From Hyphomicrobiales bacterium (GTDB lineage Bacteria; Pseudomonadota; Alphaproteobacteria; Rhizobiales; Xanthobacteraceae), in contig JAPLPC010000318.1 in assembly GCA_026400425.1 (NCBI GenBank), forward strand, positions 1 through 10,936: a stretch of DNA of 10,936 nt, given 5' to 3'. Below are positions 1 through 7,085 of this stretch, one piece after another (position 1 is the first letter of the stretch; the number at the start of each line of letters is the position of its first letter). Position numbers and translations under genes: made by a program. Below the pieces are notes generated by a model, which worked only from the letters and a program-made list of their open reading frames with translations, made no database searches and was not told the DNA's origin.

Positions 1-74
1 CAGATGCCTGGAAACCCAAGCCCGGGCTGGTGCCGATCGTCGAACCGAAATCGTTTGAATCGTTCGTAAACTGA
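1..74 (+). CDS. C-terminal end of an unidentified protein (partial, truncated by window edge)
   Basis: An open frame enters from the left edge (first full codon at position 3) and ends at TGA 72-74, giving 23 residues that end in VEPKSFESFVN. About 70% of third codon positions are G or C, as expected for this GC-rich genome, and the Trp/Pro/Lys-rich tail looks like real protein. I do not recognise the family. The opposite strand is also open across this stretch but has AT-rich third positions and no start codon, so the + strand reading is preferred. No terminator hairpin is visible just after the stop. Confidence 0.45.
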   Translation, partial: DAWKPKPGLVPIVEPKSFESFVN

Positions 75-489
75 ATATCGTCAGCCCTTCTATTATCCTT
101 ATCTGTTGAGCTTGCGCTCTCTTGAGTTTTCAAATCGATGACAACAGCATCGCCGTTTTTATCGACGGGCCAACCGGCATTTCTCGGAAGTGTTGCCGCC
201 GCATGTAAGAAAAATTGTCGTCAAATCTGCGCGGTTTCGCAGTCGCACACCTCGCCCCGAGATGAACTTGAATGCTGTAGAGGCCTATTTTCAAGGACTT
301 CGGGCGCAGGATGCCGCCACAATCGAACCAGATGCCTGAGCCTTGCGACGTTCAATCGATGCAAACTATATTTTTTCGTGCTCGTAAAACCATCGGCTAC
401 ATTAATCGTAAGCAGGGTTTTTCAAGCGATGTACTGCCGTGTCACACGACCAATGATGTCGTCCATCCGACACAACATGTCGTCGAGAC
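75..489. other. Intergenic region without an intact gene
   Basis: This 415-base stretch lies between the left-edge gene tail and the convergent end of the amidase gene. It is visibly richer in A and T than its surroundings. Apart from the short SnoaL-like relic at 262-339 it holds no convincing gene. A promoter-like pair on the + strand, TTGCGA (343-348) and TATATT (367-372) with an 18-base spacer, points into the 3' end of the amidase gene and could only make an antisense transcript. It may be chance. I see no tRNA, repeat family or mobile-element end. Confidence 0.5.
262..339 (+). pseudogene. N-terminal relic of a SnoaL/NTF2-like protein
   Basis: ATG at 262 opens 25 codons ending in TGA at 337. 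The start MNLNAVEAYFQGLRAQDA resembles the first helix of SnoaL-like/NTF2-fold small proteins, where a phrase of the type AVEAYFxALxAxDA is common. Those proteins are normally 110-150 residues, and no continuation is visible in any frame over the next 150 bases, so this would be a truncated relic rather than a working gene. There is no good ribosome binding site. The match rests on one short helix, so it could also be a chance open frame. Confidence 0.3.
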
Positions 490-1971
490 CTAAACGCGAC
501 TCACATGCTCCGCTGGCAACTTGCCGCTGTTCCACTGGCCGTCGATCGCGCGCTCGATCTGCGCGGCGAGTTGCAACAGCAACCCGTCATTGGCCTGCCG
601 CGCCTGTGCCTGGATGCCGAGCGGCAATCCATGCTCCTGACTCGCGAGCGGCAGCGAGATGCCGGGAATGCCGCACAGATTGGCGAGCGGCGTATAGGCG
701 AAGTTCTTCCACAGATTGGCAAACCAGTCATGCACCGACGGATTGTCGCTGATCGAAAGATAGTCCGTGGTGCCGATCTTCGGAGTCGGCTTCGCCGTGA
801 TCGGGGTCAGGATGATGTCATAGCGTTCGAAGAAATTTCCGAACGCGCGTGACGTGGTATTGAACACCGCCTGCATCGCGGCACGTTCGGTGTAAGAGGT
901 ATCCAGCCCCGCTTCCCAGATCTTGATATTGATCGGCTCGAGCAGATCGGCGACCGGCTCGTCCAACCCGAGCCGCGCCAAATGCCCCGCGATCACCTGC
1001 GCGAAATTGCTGATATAGCAGGTGGTCTGCGCTGCGAAGGCGGCGCGGAAATCGACCTCCGGTATCGCCCATTCGACGTGATGTCCAAGCCCTTCGAGCA
1101 ATTTGCCGACACGCGCCAGCTCGGCCACGAAATGCGGTTCCGCTTTGTAGTCCCCCCATTCATGCGACAGCGCGATGCGGAGTCGGCCCGGGTCACGCTT
1201 GATCAGTTCGCTATAGGGCTCTGTCGGCGACCAGAACGGCATAAACTCGCCCGGCGCGCCGCCGCGGCAGTTGTCCACGAAGGCCGCGGTGTCGCGCACC
1301 GTGCGGCTTGTACAGCCCTGGATCGACACCAGGCCGGAAAGATCCGACAGCGCCGGTGCGAGCGAATAGACGCCGCGCGAAACTTTCAGGCCGATGGTGC
1401 CGCAGACGCCGGCGGGGATGCGGATCGAGCCACCGCCATCGGTGGCATGTGCAATCGGCAACACGCCCGCGCCGACCATGGCCGATGAGCCGGCGGAGGA
1501 GCCGCAGCTCGAATAGTCCACGTTCCAGGGATTGCGGGTCACATAGAACTTGTTCTCGGCCGAACTGCACACGCCGAACTCGGGCGTGGTGCTGCGACCG
1601 ATGATGTTGAGACCCGCGTGACGGATTTTGCCGGTGAGGAAACTGTCCTGCGCGGGGCGATGGCCCTGCATGATCTGCGAGCCGAACTCCTGCAACCGCC
1701 CCTTCAGCGTCGGCCCCAGATCCTTCATCAGATAGGGCACGCCGCCAAACACGCCGCCGGGGTTCATGCCGTCCTTGAGCGGATCGGTGACCACATCATC
1801 GAACACTTCGACAACGGCATCGAGTGCGGGATTGGTCTTGGCGATGCCGGCGGCGGCCTGCGCCGCCAGTTCGGCCGCTGTGAGCTCGCCCTTGCGCACG
1901 CGCTCGGCCAGCGCCACCGCATCGTGCTTAGCCCACTCGTCCCACCCCATCGCCAATGTCATGTCGTGCAT
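490..1971 (-). CDS. Amidase-signature family hydrolase
   Basis: This 493-residue protein has the full amidase-signature core. Catalytic Lys83 lies in YLMKDLG, cis-Ser158 in CGSSAGSSA and nucleophile Ser182 in DGGGSIRIPAG. The 24-residue Ser-Ser spacing equals that of fatty acid amide hydrolase and malonamidase. These enzymes hydrolyse C-N amide bonds, usually in the cytoplasm. The substrate here cannot be read from sequence, and 'amidase' is safer than GatA because no gatC or gatB is nearby. No signal peptide is present. The start at 1971 is the first ATG but has only a weak ribosome binding site. ATGs at 1962 and 1950 are alternatives, and the family's conserved first helix (DAVALAERVRKGELTA) begins after all three. 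The gene stands alone, 116 bases beyond the stop of the transpeptidase gene upstream of it, and ends at TAG. Confidence 0.9.
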   Translation of the reverse strand: MHDMTLAMGWDEWAKHDAVALAERVRKGELTAAELAAQAAAGIAKTNPALDAVVEVFDDVVTDPLKDGMNPGGVFGGVPYLMKDLGPTLKGRLQEFGSQIMQGHRPAQDSFLTGKIRHAGLNIIGRSTTPEFGVCSSAENKFYVTRNPWNVDYSSCGSSAGSSAMVGAGVLPIAHATDGGGSIRIPAGVCGTIGLKVSRGVYSLAPALSDLSGLVSIQGCTSRTVRDTAAFVDNCRGGAPGEFMPFWSPTEPYSELIKRDPGRLRIALSHEWGDYKAEPHFVAELARVGKLLEGLGHHVEWAIPEVDFRAAFAAQTTCYISNFAQVIAGHLARLGLDEPVADLLEPINIKIWEAGLDTSYTERAAMQAVFNTTSRAFGNFFERYDIILTPITAKPTPKIGTTDYLSISDNPSVHDWFANLWKNFAYTPLANLCGIPGISLPLASQEHGLPLGIQAQARQANDGLLLQLAAQIERAIDGQWNSGKLPAEHVSRV

Positions 1972-1998
1972 CCGTTCAACACAGTGATCGTCGAACGA

Positions 1999-2028
1999 AG
2001 CCTAGGCTGTCGGCGCGGCCGCTGTAAA
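1999..2028 (-). promoter_or_regulatory. Possible sigma-70-type promoter of the amidase gene
   Basis: Read on the minus strand, TTTACA (2028-2023) and TAGGCT (2004-1999) are 18 bases apart and lie just upstream of the amidase start, giving a leader of roughly 20 bases. The -35 element is good and the -10 element is poor, so this is a weak call. Confidence 0.25.
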
Positions 2029-2087
2029 CCAGTGGCATGCCCGCGCATGGACCCTATGCGAGGACGAAGTTGCAGGCTGGGCGCGTA

Positions 2088-3368
2088 TCAGCGCGTCACC
2101 GGCTCGGTGGTCGGATTCAGGAACGCCTTGATGTCGGCGGAGGCCTCGTTGAGCTGCGTGTCCTGATCGTAGACGTCGTTGCGAAACTGCACGACGCCGT
2201 CGCGCGACATCCAGGCCGTGAGATAGATCCAGGCCACAGGGACGCTCTTCGTCAGCTTGATGTCCTGCCGCTGATTGGTCGCGATGCCCGCATCGATCTG
2301 GGCACGGTCCCAGTTCGGCGTATTCTTCAACAGCCAGGCGGCGAGATCGCGCACGTTGTCGACGCGCACGCAGCCATGGGAATCGAACCGATCAGCATTG
2401 GCAAACAGATTGCGCTGATTGGTGTCGTGCATGTAGACGGCATAGGAATTCGGCATGTCGATACGCAAGCGACCGAGCGCGTTCCATTCGCCGGGATCCT
2501 GCCGTACGGTGACATCCGGCACCTTGCCCTCGCTCCAGTCCACGCTCGCGGGATCCAGCGCATTGCCGCGGCCGTCCAGCACCTGCATATGCATGCGCGC
2601 GAGATAGCCGGGCTCCTTGCGCATCCGCGCGGCGATCTCGTGCCTGGTGATCGAAGACGGCACCGTCCAGGTCGGATTGAGATTGACGTTGTTGATCTGC
2701 GACGTGACCGTCGGCGATGGCTTCTCGCTCTTGCCGACAATGACGCGATAGCGCCGCACCACCTTGTCGCCCTCGATCGCCTCTGCATAGGCGGCGGGGA
2801 TATTCACCACCACATAGCGTTCGCCGAATTTGAAGCCGATCGTTTGCATCCGCTGGATCGACGCCTCCAGCTGTTGGACCCGCTTCTCCACCGGCACGTT
2901 CAGCGCGGCCAGCGTGCGCGGCCCGACCAGTCCTGTGGCCAGCAAACCGTTGCGCAATTGAAAGCGCTTCACGCCGGCGATCAGCTCGTCGTTATACGGC
3001 CCGCTGCTTTCCACCGTGAACAGATCGCCGGTGATGACAAGACGACGCCGCAGCAATTCGACGTCGGGGCCCTCCAAGCCTGCTGCATATTTCGCTTCCG
3101 CGGTTATCATGGGCCAGCCGCCCTTTGCGGCGATGGCGCGATAGTGCTTCAGCGCATCTTCGGTGCGCTGCGCCGATTGGGGATCCAGCGCCGGCTCGCT
3201 GGATTGTGCGAGGATGGCCGCGGAGCGCTGCTCCGGCGTCATGCTCTTGCTATCGATGATGGCATTGGCGCTCGGCGCCTTAGCCGGCGCGGGGTTGGGC
3301 GCCTGTGCATGAGCCACCGCGCTCCCCGCTGCGGCGACGATGATCATGGTGACGAACCGCAATGTCAT
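2088..3368 (-). CDS. L,D-transpeptidase, YcbB/LdtD-like, with peptidoglycan-binding domain
   Basis: This 426-residue exported enzyme would form 3-3 peptidoglycan cross-links, or attach proteins to the wall, in the periplasm. It begins with a signal peptide (hydrophobic 5-19, AHA-Q cleavage near 21). A peptidoglycan-binding domain follows (about 98-160, with YNDELIAGVKRFQLRNGLL), then a YkuD catalytic domain (about 185-350). The catalytic motif is complete: His314 in VYMHDT and SHGCVR with His331 and nucleophile Cys333. The long insert between the first YkuD strands and the active site, and the order of domains, fit the YcbB subgroup, although it is shorter than E. coli LdtD and lacks most of the N-terminal scaffold. 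The ATG at 3368 directly precedes the signal peptide, and its ribosome binding site is weak. A second, damaged L,D-transpeptidase gene lies 105 bases upstream on the same strand. Rhizobiales rely heavily on such enzymes for polar growth and for linking outer-membrane barrels to the wall. Confidence 0.9.
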   Translation of the reverse strand: MTLRFVTMIIVAAAGSAVAHAQAPNPAPAKAPSANAIIDSKSMTPEQRSAAILAQSSEPALDPQSAQRTEDALKHYRAIAAKGGWPMITAEAKYAAGLEGPDVELLRRRLVITGDLFTVESSGPYNDELIAGVKRFQLRNGLLATGLVGPRTLAALNVPVEKRVQQLEASIQRMQTIGFKFGERYVVVNIPAAYAEAIEGDKVVRRYRVIVGKSEKPSPTVTSQINNVNLNPTWTVPSSITRHEIAARMRKEPGYLARMHMQVLDGRGNALDPASVDWSEGKVPDVTVRQDPGEWNALGRLRIDMPNSYAVYMHDTNQRNLFANADRFDSHGCVRVDNVRDLAAWLLKNTPNWDRAQIDAGIATNQRQDIKLTKSVPVAWIYLTAWMSRDGVVQFRNDVYDQDTQLNEASADIKAFLNPTTEPVTR

Positions 3369-3451
3369 TGTTCAAATCCGAAGTTGCCGAAGCACCAATC
3401 AAACCATGAAAGGAAATGTTCACGCTTTGATTAAGATCTGAATAAATGCGG

Positions 3452-3466
3452 TTACCGAAAAGTTAA
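3452..3466. promoter_or_regulatory. CtrA-like box between the two transpeptidase genes
   Basis: The + strand reads TTAC, seven bases, TTAA. This is one mismatch from the TTAA-N7-TTAA consensus of the alphaproteobacterial cell-cycle regulator CtrA. It lies 84 bases upstream of the intact L,D-transpeptidase start, in an AT-rich 105-base gap. Such near-matches occur by chance in AT-rich gaps, so this is only a candidate. Confidence 0.2.
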
Positions 3467-3473
3467 TGCCCCG

Positions 3474-4947
3474 TCATTCCCACCAGTTGCGCTGCATCAT
3501 CATCGGCCGCTCCATCTGGCCGTTGCGACGGCGCATCGCATTGCCTTGCGGGGCGCGCTCGCGCGGGAAGAACATGCCGAAGCCGTCGTCATAGCCGTCC
3601 CCGCTCGCCACGTCGGTCATCGGCGGCGGCGTCGGCTTGCGGGTGATGAAGCCGCCCTGCGGATGGTTGTTGAGCACCGTGACGAATTCGGTGCGGTAAT
3701 TGGTTTCGGCGCTCAGCGGTTCGTCCGAGATCACGATGGAGGAGCGCGGCAGCGCCGTCGGTCCGATCCGGTCGAGCACTTCCTGCGGGATCACGATGCG
3801 ATCGAGCGCCGCTTTTGCACTGTCGGCTTCGTCGATGGTGACGGCGCTCCAGCGCAGGCCGGCGCCGTCGCGTGCCATCGCCGTGAACACATGGGTGCCG
3901 ATCGGCTTGTCGGCGTCGCGGATGGTGACGGGCACTTCGATGCTGGCATCGAACACCTCGCCGCCGCCATCCGGCGCCGGTTTATGGGTGTTGCGACGGA
4001 CGTAAAGTTTCTGCGTCGCCCGGCTGATATAGATCGAGACCGGTTCGGCAGCGAGCTTGGCATCATTGGCCGCGGTCGCCGTCGCGGCCTTGCGGGCTTC
4101 GACAACTTTCAACGCCTCTTTCGCCGCAACAGCCGCCTCGAGCTTCGCCTTGGCATCGGCCGTCGCGGTCTCGAACTGCGTCGCGAGTTCCGCGGCCTTT
4201 GCTGCCGCCTTCTGCTGCGCCGCCTCGGCCCGCGCTTTGGCTTGGTCGGTGCTTGCAGCAGCCAGCGCCTTGTCGGCCCTTGCAAGCTGAGCGTCGGCCC
4301 GCGTCTTTGCGGCTTCCAGCTTGCGCAGCGCCGCCTGCAGAGGCTTTGCTTCGCGTGCCGTCGTCGCGGCTGCCTTCTTCGCCTCGGCCGCAGCAGTCGC
4401 GGCGTCTTTTGCCTCGCGCGTGGCCGTCTCGGCCCGCGCCGGCGCGGCGGCAATCACCTCGGCCTTCGGCACGGGTCTTGTCGAACATCTTCTCGGCGAA
4501 GCCATACGGCATCCGCACGCAACCATGGGACGCGGCATAGCCCGGCAGCGGGCCGCCATGCAGCGCGACACCGTTCCAGGTGATGCGCTGCATGTTGGGC
4601 ATCGCCGCGTCGTCATACATGTTGGACCGATGATCCTTGTTCTTCTCGAGGATCGCGAACACGCCGGACGGCGTCTCGCGCCCGCCGACACCGGTGGAGA
4701 TCGGCGCACGTGCGATCCAGCCATCGGCGTCGTAGAATGTGACCTGCTGGCTCTTGATCGACACGATCGCCATGATCGGCTCGCCGGCATCGCGCGGCGC
4801 CACCGCTTCGACGACCTTCGGGGCGCGCGTCTGCTTGGCGGCGATTGCGGAGACCGGCATCGCCACCACGACGAGCGCGGCAGTCGCAGACATTAGCAGG
4901 CACCGTGCTGCCGCGGTGGATTGCGCCATCGCCAACCGAATTTTCAT
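3474..4947 (-). pseudogene. Second L,D-transpeptidase gene, frame broken after the catalytic domain
   Basis: The first part (ATG 4947 to about 4471) encodes a signal peptide (hydrophobic to about residue 36, AIAA-K) and a compact YkuD domain with His130 in GVALHGG and SHGCVR with Cys143. Just after FDKTR the reading moves to another frame, which continues from VPKAEVIAAAPA to the stop at 3474. That part has an Ala/Lys/Glu-rich coiled coil of about 130 residues (roughly 4470-4055), then a domain of about 190 residues starting EPVSIYISRATQKLYVRR. That domain resembles the strands of a YkuD fold but has no HGC motif. Neither frame alone gives a sensible protein. The shift equals one extra base or a loss of 3n+2 bases. 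In Bradyrhizobium relatives I remember, the text after DKTR continues IGMRVIISPND before the coil, which suggests a deletion. If the first frame were translated alone, the catalytic domain would survive, fused to a nonsense Arg/Gly-rich tail ending at 4063. A sequencing error is possible. Confidence 0.8.
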
Positions 4948-5137
4948 GCAATGCCCCGAATCAAATGCTTGGCCGGCCGCCAATCTCGCGCATGTTTATT
5001 GCGATTTGATCAATCCGCGCGCCGCCACCCGGGCCAGGCGCACCAAATCATCTGCGAGCGGAGTTCATATCGCACCGAAGGCGTCGGAGAAAGGTGGCCT
5101 GCTGCCACACCCGGCATTTGATCGTGCTGCAGGCCAT

Positions 5138-5159
5138 GATCGCGCTTGGATCGCGCTTG
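5138..5159. repeat. Tandem repeat, 2 x 11 bp
   Basis: GATCGCGCTTG occurs twice back to back (5138-5148 and 5149-5159) in the gap between the damaged transpeptidase gene and the solute-binding protein gene. No function is apparent, and the repeat lies just beyond the terminator-like hairpin. Confidence 0.5.
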
Positions 5160-5162
5160 AAG

Positions 5163-5205
5163 CCATGTGGCGGGGCCGAATGCGCACACCCGGCCCGCCA
5201 CATGG
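5163..5205 (-). terminator. Terminator-like hairpin after the solute-binding protein gene
   Basis: The arms CCATGTGGCGGG (5163-5174) and CCCGCCACATGG (5194-5205) pair perfectly over 12 bp. A further CCG/CGG pairing sits inside after a one-base bulge, and the loop is about 12 bases. It starts immediately after the TGA at 5206-5208. There is no T-run on either side, so it may act as a mRNA-stabilising 3' structure or weak terminator rather than a classical intrinsic terminator. Confidence 0.55.
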
Positions 5206-6807
5206 TCACTGCATGCTGACCAGCGTCATGTCCAGGAACCAGGACTGCGGCGAGACAAAGCCTTTCACGTTCTTCGTCATGGCGCGTGGATTGAGATCGT
5301 GGACGATGTAGAGCCATGGCGGATTATCGACGAGCCGCTCATGCGCCTTGCGGGTCGCATCCGCGATGAGTTTGGGATCGACGGCCTCCGCCAGCGTCTT
5401 CAGGGATTCCTCAAAAATGTCGTCCTTCCACTGCTCGAAATTGAAGCCGTTGGGCGAGAAATTCGCGGCTGCAAAATAGCGCGCCATGACGCCGACATCG
5501 GACGACGGCGACGAGATGTTCAGGCCCATCGCGCCCTTGAGATTCGGATTGTCCGGCGTCAGCCGCGCGGCCGTGAGCAACACCGTCCATTCGACCACGT
5601 CGAATTCGACATTGACGCCGCACGCTTCCTTCAGGTTCTGCTGCATCAGTTCGTTCATCGGCATCGGCAACATCTGGCCGGAGCCCGAGCTGGAAATCTG
5701 CACCTTGAACGACAGCGGCTTCTGGGCGGTGTAGCCGGCCTCGGCCAGCATCGCCTTGCCCTTGGCGGGATCGAACTTGTAGCGGTTCGCAGGATTGCCG
5801 AAATTCGGATCGCTCGCCTTCAGCCAGCCGACCGAGGGCTCCGCGGTGCCGGACAGGAACGCCACCAGTCCTTCGCGATCGACGCAGTAGTTCAGCGCCT
5901 GCCGCACGCGAACATCCTTGAACGGCGAATTGGTGGCGCCGATATTGAAGAACCACGGCCAGACATGCGGATAGGAACCGGTGGTGATGGTGAAGCCCGC
6001 CGACTTCAGCGACGCAATACCGTCCGGCGGGGGCACCTCGACCCAGTCCACCTGCCCCGAGCGCAGCGCAGCCAGCCGCGCATTCGCTTCCGGCACGGGC
6101 ATCAGCACGATCTTGTCGACCTTGGCTTTTTTCGCGGCGTCCCAATAGCCGTCGTTGCGCAACAGTTCGACGCGTTCGCGCGGCACCACACGACTGATCT
6201 TGAAAGGTCCTGTGCCCGCAGCCGGCAATGTCGCCACCTTGCCCCAGTCCTTGCCCGCCTTCTCGAACGAGGTCGGCGACGTGAACAGCAGATACACGGC
6301 CATATAGGGGAAGTAGGACGCCGGCGTCGTGGTGGTAATGGCCACCGTCGCACCGTCGATCTTCTTGTATGAGCCCATCACCGGCACGCGTGCGCGCGAC
6401 ATGCCGGATGCCGCCGGCTCGAATTGCGGGCTGTCCTTGTTGAAATAGCGGTCCAGATTCCAGATCACGGCATCGGCATTGAAGTCACTGCCGTCGTGAA
6501 ACGTCACGCCTTTGCGCAAATGGAAGATCCAGGTCTTGGAATCTCCCGGCGCCTGCTCCCATTTCTCCGCCAGGCCAGGACGCAGCGTGGCGAGCTGATC
6601 CGTCTTCGTCAGGTCCCAGAGCACCAGCCCCTCGAAGATCGGATAGCCCATGAAGCGCATGCCCTCGAAGCCGTTATTGGGCAGGCCTGTGGCGGTGGGA
6701 ATATCAGCCGCGGTCATCGCGATGCGCAGCGTGGACTCGGCCATCGCCGGTTGCGCGAGCAGCATGGCTGCAAGCGCAAGGATTTTTGGAGCAGTACGAA
6801 TGGACAT
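5206..6807 (-). CDS. ABC transporter periplasmic solute-binding protein, family 5 (peptide/opine/nickel type)
   Basis: This 533-residue protein has a Sec signal peptide (MSIRTAPK, hydrophobic core, AMA-E cleavage at residue 23). The family 5 (DppA/OppA-like) pattern follows: the N-terminal lobe contains LRPGLAEKWEQ, WIFHLRKGVTFHDGSDFNADAV and GTGPFKI, then RNDGYWD, DVRVRQALNYCVDREGL and a C-terminal lobe ending near NPRAMTKNVKGF. It would capture a short peptide, opine or similar ligand in the periplasm for an ABC importer, but the ligand cannot be predicted. The reading frame extends upstream of 6807, but ATG 6807 is chosen because it starts the signal peptide and is preceded by an AGGAG ribosome binding site with ideal spacing. 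No permease or ATPase genes adjoin it, so it is an orphan here. A sigma-54-type promoter lies 37-52 bases upstream of the start and a hairpin follows the stop. Confidence 0.93.
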   Translation of the reverse strand: MSIRTAPKILALAAMLLAQPAMAESTLRIAMTAADIPTATGLPNNGFEGMRFMGYPIFEGLVLWDLTKTDQLATLRPGLAEKWEQAPGDSKTWIFHLRKGVTFHDGSDFNADAVIWNLDRYFNKDSPQFEPAASGMSRARVPVMGSYKKIDGATVAITTTTPASYFPYMAVYLLFTSPTSFEKAGKDWGKVATLPAAGTGPFKISRVVPRERVELLRNDGYWDAAKKAKVDKIVLMPVPEANARLAALRSGQVDWVEVPPPDGIASLKSAGFTITTGSYPHVWPWFFNIGATNSPFKDVRVRQALNYCVDREGLVAFLSGTAEPSVGWLKASDPNFGNPANRYKFDPAKGKAMLAEAGYTAQKPLSFKVQISSSGSGQMLPMPMNELMQQNLKEACGVNVEFDVVEWTVLLTAARLTPDNPNLKGAMGLNISSPSSDVGVMARYFAAANFSPNGFNFEQWKDDIFEESLKTLAEAVDPKLIADATRKAHERLVDNPPWLYIVHDLNPRAMTKNVKGFVSPQSWFLDMTLVSMQ

Positions 6808-6843
6808 GACGTCTCCTGCGTTCGACGGAAGCAAGGAGATATC

Positions 6844-6859
6844 AGCAAGTTTCGGGCCA
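6844..6859 (-). promoter_or_regulatory. Sigma-54 (RpoN) promoter of the solute-binding protein gene
   Basis: Read on the minus strand the sequence is TGGCCCGAAACTTGCT. It matches the sigma-54 consensus TGGCACG-N4-TTGCW at every fixed position but one, with the essential GG and GC in the correct 10-base spacing. Transcription would begin near 6833, leaving a leader of about 25 bases that contains the AGGAG ribosome binding site. Position and strand fit the solute-binding protein gene exactly. Sigma-54 promoters need an activator bound further upstream. Confidence 0.6.
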
Positions 6860-6880
6860 GCCCCGCCTGTCGCGGCGTGC

Positions 6881-7080
6881 CTATTTCTCTTGCAGCAGCT
6901 TGTTGTATTTCGCGACGTCGCGAAGAACGAGCTGCTGCAGCACGTCCCGCGCGTGCTCGTCGGCATCGGGTGCTACGGTCGAAAGATCGCGAAACTGCCG
7001 TTTCGCCGGCTCGCTTCCACCGCCACCCACGCACGCTCCGCATCACGCTCATTGGCCCCGTGGGCAATCCAAATTGCAGC
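6881..7080 (-). pseudogene. C-terminal fragment of an unidentified, decayed gene
   Basis: Two protein-like stretches in different frames lie head to tail in the gap between the TPR gene and the solute-binding protein gene. The upstream one reads WIAHGANERDAERAWVAVEA (about 7074-7012). The downstream one, shifted by one base, reads EPAKRQFRDLSTVAPDADE (from 7012) and DVLQQLVLRDVAKYNKLLQEK* in its last part, ending at TAG 6881-6883. Restoring one missing base near 7012-7014 would join them into about 65 residues with good amphipathic helices. No start codon or ribosome binding site fits, so this would be the 3' tail of a gene whose front is lost. I do not recognise the family. The downstream part overlaps the inverted repeat at 6891-6939, whose arms encode its Leu/Gln-rich text, so the protein-like look may partly be a by-product of that repeat. 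Confidence 0.3.
6891..6939. repeat. Large inverted repeat around a 16-bp palindrome
   Basis: The outer arms TGCAGCAGCT (6891-6900) and AGCTGCTGCA (6930-6939) are perfect complements. Between them lies TTCGCGACGTCGCGAA (6909-6924), a perfect palindrome. The palindrome is centred about 83 bases upstream of the predicted start of the sigma-54 transcript, the usual distance for an activator site. It could also fold as a structure at the end of transcripts coming from the TPR gene. Confidence 0.6.
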
Positions 7081-7085
7081 TGGCG

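Noticed and set aside
1..220. Minus-strand open frame running from a TGA at 221-223 to the window edge, with protein-like text such as DKNGDAVVIDLKTQESAS and DDIQFTNDSNDFGSTIG
   Set aside because: It has no ATG, GTG or well-placed start, its third codon positions are AT-rich unlike the neighbours, and it overlaps the better + strand gene tail at 1-74. The AT-rich gap keeps it open by chance, though an outside continuation cannot be excluded.
311..493. 60-codon + strand frame near the amidase 3' end
   Set aside because: No ribosome binding site, no recognisable motif, and it runs into the amidase stop in antisense. It is more likely a chance frame in an AT-richer gap.
2037..3434. Long + strand frame of 465 codons opposite the intact L,D-transpeptidase
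   Set aside because: It is a His/Arg/Asp-rich mirror of a GC-rich gene. The minus strand has a signal peptide, a peptidoglycan-binding domain and the SHGC motif, so this is a shadow.
4063..4500. Arg/Gly-rich tail (KRRRD-, RSACKGRQGAGCCK-like) as a natural C-terminal domain of the broken transpeptidase
   Set aside because: The bases encode a normal Ala/Lys/Glu coiled coil in the next frame, so the basic tail is a frameshift product.
4997..5045. FixK/FNR-like box (TTGCGATTTGATCAA on the minus strand) upstream of the broken transpeptidase
   Set aside because: The half sites are one base too far apart for the TTGA/C-N6-T/GCAA pattern, so it does not fit.
5167..6372. Long + strand frame of 401 codons opposite the solute-binding protein
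   Set aside because: It is rich in Arg, His and Gln with no domain pattern, and the opposite strand encodes a clear family 5 binding protein.
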